The notes below the pieces were generated by a model, which was not told where the DNA came from, searched no databases, and worked only from the letters and a program-made list of their open reading frames with translations. Source: Treponema sp. (GTDB lineage: Bacteria > Spirochaetota > Spirochaetia > Treponematales > Breznakiellaceae). From it: a DNA stretch of 64,000 nucleotides. Positions 41,577 to 49,167 of the stretch are shown in pieces (positions within the stretch are counted from its first letter, which is position 1; each line of letters begins with the position of its first letter). The stretch is from assembly GCA_009777735.1 (NCBI GenBank), contig WRLF01000012.1, positions 1-64,000 on the forward strand, written 5' to 3'. A program made the translations under genes and the position numbers.

Positions 41577-43205
41577 TTGAAAAATATCCGGATTGCGACT
41601 TTAATTAAAATAATTATCCCTGTTTATTTATTTTGCGCTGTTGTCATTTTTTTTAGTTTTATTTATTATAATTCGGCAATCCAGGAAAGAAATGAAATTC
41701 TCCACAGAACTCTGGAAGGCTTGGGCGGAGCTCTCGTCTGGCAGGCAACCCCTGCGCTGCATAACGCTCAAGTAAGAGCCGATGCGATGTATATTGTACT
41801 TATTTTTGTCATTGGGATTAGTGTGGCTATCACACTGGCTTCCCTGTTTATAATAACCTATAAATTATTGCCCATAAGAAACCTTGTAAATACAGCCACC
41901 GAATTGTCAAAGGAAAATATTGAAAATAATGTAATAATTCCCCATGATGAACTGGGTTTTCTTACCAGGGAACTTGCGCATAAGATACAGAGTCTTGATG
42001 CGAATATGAAGTTATTGGAAGATGCAGTTGAAAAAGCGAATTCAGCAAGCAAAGCAAAAAGCGATTTTTTATCAAATATGAGCCATGAGATACGCACTCC
42101 GATGAATGCGATTATTGGCATGACATCCATTGCCAAAAAAGAAAAAGACCCGGATCGAATAAACTATGCTATTGAAAAGATTGAAACCGCTTCATCACAT
42201 TTGCTTGGTGTTATAAATGATATTTTAGACATATCAAAAATAGAAATGAATAAACTGGAATTATCGTGTATTCATTTTGATTTTACCAGTATGATTGACA
42301 GAGTCTGCAATGTTATTACAACTAAAATACAGGAAAAACAGCAGCATTTTTCACTTGATATAGACCCTGAAATACCAAAAATTGCATGCGGAGACGATCA
42401 GCGTTTAGCACAGGTGATTGTTAATCTTCTGTCAAACGCCTGCAAATTTACGCCTGAAAACGGTACTATCACGTTTAATGCCAAACTGATAAGCATACAG
42501 AATGATTCTTGTATTATTCGGATGGTAATACAGGATTCCGGTATAGGCATCTCAAAAGAAGAGCAGGGAAAATTATTCAATAAGTTTCATCAGGCCGAAG
42601 CCGGTATTTCCCGAAAATACGGCGGAACCGGTTTGGGGCTGGCCATTTCGAAGAGCATTGTGGAAATGATGGGCGGTGATATTTGGGTAGAATCGGAACC
42701 GGGGAAAGGCGCAAGTTTTATCTTTACGGTAAATCTTGGAATTCCGGATAATACAGACGAAACCATCAGCATCGGAGATGCCGCCGCTGAACAGGGAGTC
42801 GGCATAAAAATAACGGAGGAGAGTGATTTTTCCGGAAAAGTGATATTACTGGTGGATGATGTTGATATCAACCTGGAAATTGCATGCGCGCTTCTGGAAC
42901 CGACAGGAGTAACCATAGATACGGCAGTAAATGGAAATGATGCGGTTGATGCATTACTCGCCAACCCTGATCGGTATGATCTGATTTTCATGGATATTCA
43001 AATGCCGGGAATTGACGGGATGGAAGCCACAAGGATGATCCGGCAGCTTGATATACCCAATGCCGTAACCATACCTATTATTGCCATGACAGCAAATGTG
43101 TTCAAGGAAGATATCGAAAAATGCCTGGATTCCGGAATGAACGCCCATGTAGGAAAACCCATAAACATGGACGAAGTTATGAAAATTTTATCGCACTACC
43201 TGTAA
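41577..43205 (+). CDS. Membrane hybrid histidine kinase with receiver domain
   Basis: 542 aa: two N-terminal membrane helices (about residues 10-30 and 75-100) around a very short periplasmic part, a HAMP-like linker, HisKA with SNMSHEIRTPMNAI (His about 169), HATPase with NLLSNACKFT, DSGIGI, GGTGLGLAISKS, and a receiver with ILLVDDVDINLE and Asp in IFMDIQMPG (about residue 472). The start is TTG at 41577 with GAGGAA about 12 bases upstream; no better start fits. Like the kinase at 6031 it has no output domain, and the receiver parts are similar (ALLEPTG vs AACLEPYE). Confidence 0.9.
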   Translation: MKNIRIATLIKIIIPVYLFCAVVIFFSFIYYNSAIQERNEILHRTLEGLGGALVWQATPALHNAQVRADAMYIVLIFVIGISVAITLASLFIITYKLLPIRNLVNTATELSKENIENNVIIPHDELGFLTRELAHKIQSLDANMKLLEDAVEKANSASKAKSDFLSNMSHEIRTPMNAIIGMTSIAKKEKDPDRINYAIEKIETASSHLLGVINDILDISKIEMNKLELSCIHFDFTSMIDRVCNVITTKIQEKQQHFSLDIDPEIPKIACGDDQRLAQVIVNLLSNACKFTPENGTITFNAKLISIQNDSCIIRMVIQDSGIGISKEEQGKLFNKFHQAEAGISRKYGGTGLGLAISKSIVEMMGGDIWVESEPGKGASFIFTVNLGIPDNTDETISIGDAAAEQGVGIKITEESDFSGKVILLVDDVDINLEIACALLEPTGVTIDTAVNGNDAVDALLANPDRYDLIFMDIQMPGIDGMEATRMIRQLDIPNAVTIPIIAMTANVFKEDIEKCLDSGMNAHVGKPINMDEVMKILSHYL

Positions 43206-43259
43206 AATAGTGCCTGTCCCCGGAATTTGACAAAATTGCCGAAAATGTCAACGTCCATC

Positions 43260-43288
43260 TTGACAATAATTACTGCTTTTGCTATTCT
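43260..43288 (+). promoter_or_regulatory. Promoter of rpmF-acpP-rnc
   Basis: TTGACA (43260-43265) and TATTCT (43283-43288) are 17 bases apart. The leader of about 57 bases contains the small inverted repeat GTAAAAC/GTTTTAC. Confidence 0.65.
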
Positions 43289-43351
43289 CATATCCAGAAA
43301 AGGAAATGTAAAACTAACCGGGTTTTACAAAATGCACAAGAGAGGTTAGAT

Positions 43352-43540
43352 ATGGCTGTACCCAAATTTAAAACATCAAAAGCACGGACCCGCCGTCGGC
43401 GGTCTATTAACATGAAGCTTACCGCTCCCAATCTGATCCAATGCAGCACCTGCGGAAACAAGGTTCTTCTGCACCGGGTCTGCCAAAAATGCGGATTCTA
43501 CCGGGGGCGGCAGGTAATAATTCCCGATTCTAAAGTTTAA
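43352..43540 (+). CDS. rpmF: 50S ribosomal protein L32 (bL32)
   Basis: The 62-aa protein starts AVPKFKTSKARTRRRRS, the L32 signature, and has a zinc ribbon CSTC ... CQKC (about residues 30-47). It is a C+ (zinc-binding) type. As in many bacteria it lies before fatty-acid genes. Its ATG follows AGAGAGG. Confidence 0.97.
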   Translation: MAVPKFKTSKARTRRRRSINMKLTAPNLIQCSTCGNKVLLHRVCQKCGFYRGRQVIIPDSKV

Positions 43541-43558
43541 TACCAAAGAGAGGAAAAA

Positions 43559-43795
43559 ATGGACGAATTGTTTGAAAAAATGAAAAAACTCATTGCCGAG
43601 AAGCTTGAGGTCGATGAGGGAAAGATCACCATGGAGGCATCTTTCCGCCAGGATCTTGGCGCAGACAGCCTGGACACTTATGAGCTGGTCTATGCCATTG
43701 AGGAGGAAATGGGCATTTCCATTCCTGACGAGAAGGCCAATGAATTCGAAACAGTCAAGGACGCTTACGAATTTATCAAATCCCAGCAAAAATAG
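43559..43795 (+). CDS. acpP: Acyl carrier protein
   Basis: The 78-aa protein has the phosphopantetheine motif DLGADSLDTYEL, with the modified Ser at residue 37. It carries acyl chains in fatty-acid synthesis and is activated by AcpS (21050). ATG at 43559 follows AGAGAGG. Its 3' end may overlap rnc. Confidence 0.97.
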   Translation: MDELFEKMKKLIAEKLEVDEGKITMEASFRQDLGADSLDTYELVYAIEEEMGISIPDEKANEFETVKDAYEFIKSQQK

Positions 43796-44534
43796 CCAGG
43801 GCGATCCGGCTCTGGGACCGGAAAGAAAGAAACAGTTGGCGGCTTTTCAAAAGACCGCAAAGATAAGGTTCAAAAGTCTTGCGCTTTTGAACCTGTCTTT
43901 TGTTCACCGTTCCCTGTCCAATGAAACATGCATTTATTGTACCGTAGATTCATTAAACAACGAACGGCTGGAATTCCTCGGTGATTCCATTTTGGGCGCT
44001 TCCTGCGCTACTCTGTTATATAAAATGTATCCCAATATAACAGAAGGTGAGCTGGCTAAAATAAAGTCTGTTACTGTTTCCGAAGAAGTGCTGTCAGAAG
44101 TTGCAAAACACCTGCAGCTTGACGCTATGCTGCTGTTGGGCAAAGGAGAGGAACTTTCAGGCGGGCGCGGGAAAAAAGCAATCCTCGCCGATGCTCTTGA
44201 AGCTCTTATCGGCGCGCTGTACCTTGACAGCGGTTATAATGCCGCTTTTGCCTTTGTCAGCCGATACTTTACTCCCGAAATTAACCGGGTTACAGAGAAC
44301 GATTACCATCGTGATTACAAATCGCTGCTGCAGGAATTTTGTCAGCGTCATTTCCGTACCTATCCGCAATACCGTCTTGCCAAACTATCCGGCCCGGATC
44401 ATGAGCGTATATTCCGAATGGAAGTCAGCGTGAATGGAACTGTTTACGGGCCGGGTTCCGGCCGCAATAAAAAAACCGCCGAGCGGGAAGCGGCAAAAAT
44501 GGCATATATGGCGCTGGATGGATTAATTAAATAA
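43740..44534 (+). CDS. rnc: Ribonuclease III
   Basis: The enzyme cuts double-stranded RNA during rRNA and mRNA processing. The signature NERLEFLGDSILGA lies about residue 80, the second catalytic region ILADALEALIGALYLDSG about 145, and the C-terminal dsRNA-binding domain has GPGSGRNKKTAEREAAKMA. The start is unclear: the conserved ERKKQLAAFQK lies upstream of the first convincing TTG (43836), so ATG at 43740 inside acpP (AGAAGG upstream, 56-base overlap, 264 aa) is preferred. Confidence 0.93.
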   Translation: MNSKQSRTLTNLSNPSKNSQGDPALGPERKKQLAAFQKTAKIRFKSLALLNLSFVHRSLSNETCIYCTVDSLNNERLEFLGDSILGASCATLLYKMYPNITEGELAKIKSVTVSEEVLSEVAKHLQLDAMLLLGKGEELSGGRGKKAILADALEALIGALYLDSGYNAAFAFVSRYFTPEINRVTENDYHRDYKSLLQEFCQRHFRTYPQYRLAKLSGPDHERIFRMEVSVNGTVYGPGSGRNKKTAEREAAKMAYMALDGLIK

Positions 44535-45120
44535 AATGACTTGTGTCGATTTCCAGATCTTTCAATGTGATTTTTTCATAGTCTGCCAGGTACCTGCGTC
44601 TGGAATCAACGAGGGTTTGCAATTCTGTCAGCATGTGTTTATTTGCCTTTTCTGCAATGGGATAAATATATCGTTCTGTTTCATCGGTATACCGTTTGAC
44701 GAAATCCATTTTGTTGACAAAGCCAAGAGAGATCATGTTCGATATTCTGTCCGCCACTTTTAGAATTTGGGCGTTTTCGGATCCATGTTCAAAAATGCGG
44801 ACAAGAAATGCAACTTTCGGTTCATCAGGATTCCGGGTAACTTCCCTGACAAGCTCATACACCTGATGGCTTTCGTAGTCAATGGAAAGAAGCAGGTTAT
44901 GGTTAAAATCGGGAATATCTTCCAGAATATCGTGGACAACCGAAGCTTTTAATAAAACAGAATCTATATAACCGTAGTCAATGAGAATTGACATTGTATC
45001 CAGCTGATGCCTGAACATGTTGCCGCCGCCTTCTCTCGATTTTCCGATGAGGAAAGTAGAAAGCTGTATATACGGGGCAAGACGGGTTTCTCTCAGTTGG
45101 TACATTTGCTCAGTAGTCAT
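44527..45120 (-). CDS. Stand-alone HD hydrolase, RelA/SpoT-hydrolase-like
   Basis: 197 aa. The HD metal motifs are FRHQLDTMSIL (R-H), VVHDILEDIPD (HDxxED, about residues 63-70) and KVADRISNMISLG (Asp about 125). This spacing matches the (p)ppGpp hydrolase domain of SpoT and small alarmone hydrolases. No synthetase, TGS or ACT domain is present. The gene converges on rnc with an overlap of eight bases. Alarmone as substrate is inference; another nucleotide phosphohydrolase is possible. Confidence 0.7.
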   Translation of the reverse strand: MTTEQMYQLRETRLAPYIQLSTFLIGKSREGGGNMFRHQLDTMSILIDYGYIDSVLLKASVVHDILEDIPDFNHNLLLSIDYESHQVYELVREVTRNPDEPKVAFLVRIFEHGSENAQILKVADRISNMISLGFVNKMDFVKRYTDETERYIYPIAEKANKHMLTELQTLVDSRRRYLADYEKITLKDLEIDTSHFI

Positions 45121-45132
45121 AAATTCCCCATG

Positions 45133-47949
45133 CTATAAATCACGTAAATACGATTCGATCTTGCCGGTACGGGCAAGCCCTTCTTCCAGTTTTGTTTTTT
45201 CTGCGGCAACCAGTTCCGGCGGCGCGTTTTTTACAAATTGATCGTTTGCCAGCTTTGTTTGCAGACTCCGGATATAGGCGCGGTCACGATCAAGGTCTTT
45301 TTCAAATTTACGTTTTAGCGCTGTTATGTCAACAGCTTCGGCAATAAAAACAAAAACCTCAAAACCGGAACCTGCCATTCCTATGGAACCGGGCGGCCGG
45401 CCATTCGCTGCGTCAGCCGTAATTTCCAGTTCCCCAATTCCCGCAAGGAGTTTTACGAGCCCTTCGTTTTGCTTTAGCACCTGTTCCTGCTCACCGTCCA
45501 ATCTGACCAGAACACGAAGCTTTTTATCCTGGGTAATGGTACACTCGGCGCGGAGGGTCCGTATCAAACGGACAAATTCCCGGAGGAAGGCAAAATGACG
45601 TATTTCATCGGAGGAGTTGCGCCGCTCGTCAAACTCCGGATAGGGAGCGGTGATCAGCAGCCCTTCAGTGTTGGGCAGTTTGCTGTATATTTCCTCGGTA
45701 ACAAAGGGCAATAGCGGATGTAACAACCTAAGAGATTCCGCCAGCACATCAAGCAGTACCGTAGTTGCGCGGTTTTTTTCCGCTGCATTTACCGCAGAAT
45801 CCTCACCTGTTTTCATGGACAGCTTTGTAGCTTCAACATACCAGTCGCAAAAATCATTCCAGAAATATTCATAAGCGGTAAGGGCTGCGTCATTGTAGCG
45901 GTACGATAGGAACGCATCTTTCATTGCCTGCGCCGCGTTGTTCAGCCGCGAATAGATCCATTTGTCAACCGGAAGCAAATCGGGGTTGTTCACCAATTCC
46001 CTGCCTTCCAGATTCATCAAAATATAGCGGCTGGCATTCCAGACTTTATTGGCAAATCGTGAACCCATTTTGAATGATTCCCTGTCAACAAGCACGTCTT
46101 GTCCCTGAGCGCACATAAACGCAAGGGTAAACTTCAATGCGTCTCCGCCGAATTCATCCACCAGTTCCAGCGGGTCAAGCCCATTGCCCAGGCTTTTGCT
46201 CATTTTACGTCCCTGTTTGTCCCGTACCAGCCCATGAATGTAGATGTCCCTGAACGGTGCCTTGCCGGTAAACTCAAGCCCCGCCATTATCATCCGCGCC
46301 ACCCAGAAAAAGATTATGTCGTAAGCGGTAATGAGCGCCGTAGTGGGATAAAACCGATCAAGATCGGGGACTGGGGACCGGGGACCGGGGACCGGGGATT
46401 GAGGGCTGGGAGTAGAGGACGGGGGCGTTGCGGGGGTGTCCCCCGCTGAGGGGGGTAGCGAAAAAGCCGAAGGCTTTGAAGCGAGGGGGGAGACTTCCCC
46501 CCCTTCTCTGATCCCTGATCCCTGATCCCCGATCCCCGATCCCCAACCAAGAGTGCTAAACGGCCATAGCCAGCTTGAGAACCAGGTGTCCAATACGTCG
46601 GGGTCTTGCTCAATGTTTACCGATCCGCAGTGGGAGCAGGCGGAAATGTCGCTGCGTGATACAGAGATTTTTCCGCAGTCTGCACAATCCCATGCGGGGA
46701 TTCTGTGTCCCCACCAGAGCTGGCGGCTGACGCACCAATCACGGATATTTTCCAGCCAGTGCCGGTAAGTATGTTCCCATTTGCGGGGGTAAAAAATTAT
46801 TTCTCCGTTCCGCCAGCAGGCTAAAGCTTTTTCCGCCAAAGGCTGCATCCTGACAAACCATTGTTTGGAAAGGAACGGCTCGATAATGGTACGGCAGCGG
46901 TAACAATGCCCCACCGCATGGTTGATGGGTTCTTCCTTAATGTACCAGCCGCCTGCCTTGAGATCTTCAAGCACTGCGGCACGGGCTTTTTTTACCGTCA
47001 GCCCCCGGTATTTTTCGGGAACTTCGCTGTTAAGGGTGCCGTCGGGGTTGAGGATGTTGAGTACGGGAAGATCGTGCCGCTGTGCCACTTCCCAGTCGTT
47101 GGGGTCGTGGGCAGGAGTGATCTTCACCACGCCGGTTCCGAAAGCCCGGTCAACATAGGTGTCACACACTACGGGGATCTCCCGTCCGGCAAGGGGCAGC
47201 TTGACCGATTTTCCAATAAGATTTGCATACCGTTCGTCTTCCGGGTGAACCGCCACAGCGGTGTCACCAAGTAATGTTTCGGGCCGGGTGGTGGCAAGTT
47301 CAATAAAGCCATCCTCTTCAGTATGATAATACCGCAGGTGGTACATCCTGCCCGACATATCTTCGTGTTCAACTTCATCATCAGAAAGGGCTGTGCTGCA
47401 GGATGTACACCAGTTTACCAGATAATTTCCCTTGTACAGCAAATCCCGCTCGTACAGGGTGACAAATACTTCCCGCACGGCATGGGCAAGTCCCTCGTCC
47501 AGCGTAAAGCGCTCGCGGTCCCAGTCAACGCTTGCTCCGATTCGGGCAAGCTGCTCGACAATAATGGCATGATGTTCGTTTTTGACTTTCCAGGTTTCAT
47601 CGAGGAATTTATCCCTGCCCAGTTCGTGGCGGCTCTTTCCCTGCTCCTTCAGCTTGCGTTCCACCACATTCTGCGTGGCAATCCCCGCATGATCGGTGCC
47701 TGGCACCCACAGGGTGGGCACGCCGCGCATCCTGTGGTAACGGACAATAATATCCTGGAGGCTGTTGTTCAGCCCGTGTCCCAGGTGCAGTACGCCGGTA
47801 ACATTGGGCGGAGGTATAGTTATTACATAAGGTTTTCCGTCACATTTTGCCGATTCAGGTTTAAACGCGCCTTGTTCTTTCCAGGCGGTATAAATCCTGG
47901 TTTCAAAAGTTTTTGGGTCATACGCTTTTGCAAGTTCAATTGCCTTCAT
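45133..47949 (-). CDS. valS: Valyl-tRNA synthetase, with a repeat-derived insert
   Basis: The 938-aa class I synthetase charges tRNA-Val. HIGH motif: TGVLHLGHGLNNSL (about residue 45); editing domain TTRPETLLGDTAVAVHP; QLWWGHRIPAWDC; KMSKS motif GRKMSKSLGNGLDP; anticodon-binding region FCDWYVEATKLS; C-terminal coiled coil. Between FSTLGW and DLDRFYPTTALI an in-frame insert of 59 codons breaks the family pattern (see 46366-46542). ATG at 47949 gives the usual start KAIELAKAYDPKTFE; an ATG at 48000 with AGGA nearby would add 17 residues. Confidence 0.95.
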   Translation of the reverse strand: MKAIELAKAYDPKTFETRIYTAWKEQGAFKPESAKCDGKPYVITIPPPNVTGVLHLGHGLNNSLQDIIVRYHRMRGVPTLWVPGTDHAGIATQNVVERKLKEQGKSRHELGRDKFLDETWKVKNEHHAIIVEQLARIGASVDWDRERFTLDEGLAHAVREVFVTLYERDLLYKGNYLVNWCTSCSTALSDDEVEHEDMSGRMYHLRYYHTEEDGFIELATTRPETLLGDTAVAVHPEDERYANLIGKSVKLPLAGREIPVVCDTYVDRAFGTGVVKITPAHDPNDWEVAQRHDLPVLNILNPDGTLNSEVPEKYRGLTVKKARAAVLEDLKAGGWYIKEEPINHAVGHCYRCRTIIEPFLSKQWFVRMQPLAEKALACWRNGEIIFYPRKWEHTYRHWLENIRDWCVSRQLWWGHRIPAWDCADCGKISVSRSDISACSHCGSVNIEQDPDVLDTWFSSWLWPFSTLGWGSGIGDQGSGIREGGEVSPLASKPSAFSLPPSAGDTPATPPSSTPSPQSPVPGPRSPVPDLDRFYPTTALITAYDIIFFWVARMIMAGLEFTGKAPFRDIYIHGLVRDKQGRKMSKSLGNGLDPLELVDEFGGDALKFTLAFMCAQGQDVLVDRESFKMGSRFANKVWNASRYILMNLEGRELVNNPDLLPVDKWIYSRLNNAAQAMKDAFLSYRYNDAALTAYEYFWNDFCDWYVEATKLSMKTGEDSAVNAAEKNRATTVLLDVLAESLRLLHPLLPFVTEEIYSKLPNTEGLLITAPYPEFDERRNSSDEIRHFAFLREFVRLIRTLRAECTITQDKKLRVLVRLDGEQEQVLKQNEGLVKLLAGIGELEITADAANGRPPGSIGMAGSGFEVFVFIAEAVDITALKRKFEKDLDRDRAYIRSLQTKLANDQFVKNAPPELVAAEKTKLEEGLARTGKIESYLRDL
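46366..46542. repeat. Palindromic heptamer-repeat element inserted in valS
   Basis: 177 bases, in frame, rich in G/C runs. The left end (plus strand) is a run of the heptamer GGGGACC with variants (five units); the right end is CTGATCC/CCGATCC heptamers, roughly the reverse complement of the left. The middle holds further short palindromes: GGGGGTGTCCCCC, AAAGCCGAAGGCTTT and GGGGGAGACTTCCCCC. The encoded segment is Gly/Ser/Pro-rich and unlike ValS. The element is open in more than one frame. Such in-frame palindromic inserts are known in Rickettsia (RPE), and heptamer STRRs in cyanobacteria; whether this belongs to a family is not known. Confidence 0.8.
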
Positions 47950-48039
47950 GTCTAAAATATAGCTATTTTTTACAAAGGATTCAATGAACTCTAGCTCCAT
48001 GCCTGTTTTTCCTGATATAATGACAATCAGGAGAAAAAC

Positions 48040-48513
48040 ATGAAAACAGCAGTAGTATTTTATTCCCTTGACGGGAACTGTGCCTTTGTTGCAAAAGAGC
48101 TTATTGCTCTGCTTGATGCCGATTTGATCCGGCTGCATACGGCAGATGAAAAACAACGGAAAGGCCTTACTAAAGGTATTTGGGGATTCAAGCTGATGTT
48201 CTCAAAGAAAAATCCCCCGCTTAAACCGTATAGTTTCAATCCGGCGGCTTATGACATGGTTATTATCGGAGCGCCTGTTTGGGCTGCCTCTCCTGCACCG
48301 CCGGTACGAACTTTTCTTTCCGAAGCCGAAATAACCGGAAAAAAAATCGCCCTCTTTGTCACCCATGCCGGCGGTAAGGGAAAAGCCCTGGAGAAGTTCC
48401 GGGAAATGCTTGCCGGGAATACGATTATTGCCGAAGCGGACTTCAACGGCCCTGCCAAGAACAGCGAAGATGCTAAACGGCAAATTGGCGATTGGGTGAA
48501 AGGGTTTAATTAA
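48040..48513 (+). CDS. Flavodoxin family protein
   Basis: 157 aa. The FMN-binding start reads TAVVFYSLDGNCAFVAKEL, and the second loop is MVIIGAPVWAASPAPPVRTFL (about residues 70-90), then KKIALFVTHAGGKGKALEKF. This fits flavodoxin-like oxidoreductases that carry single electrons or reduce quinones. ATG at 48040 follows AGGAG, and a TATAAT stands at 48016-48021. It is divergent from valS and just before the restriction island. Confidence 0.88.
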   Translation: MKTAVVFYSLDGNCAFVAKELIALLDADLIRLHTADEKQRKGLTKGIWGFKLMFSKKNPPLKPYSFNPAAYDMVIIGAPVWAASPAPPVRTFLSEAEITGKKIALFVTHAGGKGKALEKFREMLAGNTIIAEADFNGPAKNSEDAKRQIGDWVKGFN

Positions 48514-48547
48514 AAACCGGTAATATTTCAAATATTGCAATATCTTA

Positions 48548-48576
48548 TTGACTCACATCGAAAATAGTGCTATATT
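48548..48576 (+). promoter_or_regulatory. Promoter of the restriction/defence island
   Basis: TTGACT (48548-48553) and TATATT (48571-48576) are 17 bases apart. The ATG at 48583 follows six bases later with no Shine-Dalgarno, so the first message probably begins at or beside the start codon. Confidence 0.65.
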
Positions 48577-48582
48577 TTGTAT

Positions 48583-49167
48583 ATGGCAGTATTTCGCTTA
48601 GGCGATATTTCTACAATTCAAACAGGTCTTATCCTGGCACGGAAAAGGTCAGGTAGTAACTGTGGGCATATTTACAAGCAGCTTACTTTAAAATCTCTGG
48701 GGGATAATACTATCGATCCAGAAGCCGTTACGTTTTTTTATACTGAAGAACTTCTGCAAAATGAATATCTCACCAGGGCAGGAACTATCGTGATGAAACT
48801 ATCCGCTCCCTTTCACCCGACAATTATTACACAAGAAACAGAAGGTTATCTCATCCCTTCCCAGATGGTAAGTATCAAACCGAAAAAGTCGGCTTTGGTG
48901 GAATACCTGCGTTTTTATTTATCTCAAGATTTTGTTGCTGAACATTTACTGGCACATTATGTCTGCATAGCACAAAAATCCATAACGGTTGAGTTATTAT
49001 CCAATTTGGAGATCAGGCTTCCATCCCTCAAAAATCAACAACGAATGTGCGAATACTATCAAAACTATCGTCATCTCTGCCGGTTGAGGGAAAAGCTGGA
49101 AATAGAAGAAAAAACCATGATGCAGTATGTTTTTTCGGTATTGAGTAAGGGCAAGGAGTTACCATAA
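48583..49167 (+). CDS. Half-size HsdS-like specificity protein (single target domain)
   Basis: 194 aa. The sequence follows one half of a type I S subunit: VFRLGDISTIQTG start, LTKAGTIVMKLSAP-like middle (TRAGTIVMKLSAP), and ITVELLSNLEIRLPSLKNQQRMCEYYQNY before a C-terminal helix (RLREKLEIEEKTMMQYV). Half subunits can pair to build a full S or modulate specificity. The full-length hsdS is 4 kb downstream. ATG at 48583 is used; a TTG at 48577 precedes it. Next gene overlaps by one base (TAATG). Confidence 0.72.
   Translation: MAVFRLGDISTIQTGLILARKRSGSNCGHIYKQLTLKSLGDNTIDPEAVTFFYTEELLQNEYLTRAGTIVMKLSAPFHPTIITQETEGYLIPSQMVSIKPKKSALVEYLRFYLSQDFVAEHLLAHYVCIAQKSITVELLSNLEIRLPSLKNQQRMCEYYQNYRHLCRLREKLEIEEKTMMQYVFSVLSKGKELP

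Noticed and set aside
41564..41608. Possible 14-codon leader peptide (ATG 41564) before the second kinase
   Set aside because: The Shine-Dalgarno touches the ATG with no spacing and no regulatory hairpin follows; more likely chance.
46314..46613. Short open frames in other phases across the valS insert
   Set aside because: They are open because of the repetitive G/C-rich insert and have no ribosome binding site of their own; taken as a property of the element rather than genes.
47950..48156. N-terminal extension of valS
   Set aside because: The upstream in-frame sequence overlaps the flavodoxin gene and lacks family similarity; only the 17-residue version from 48000 remains possible.
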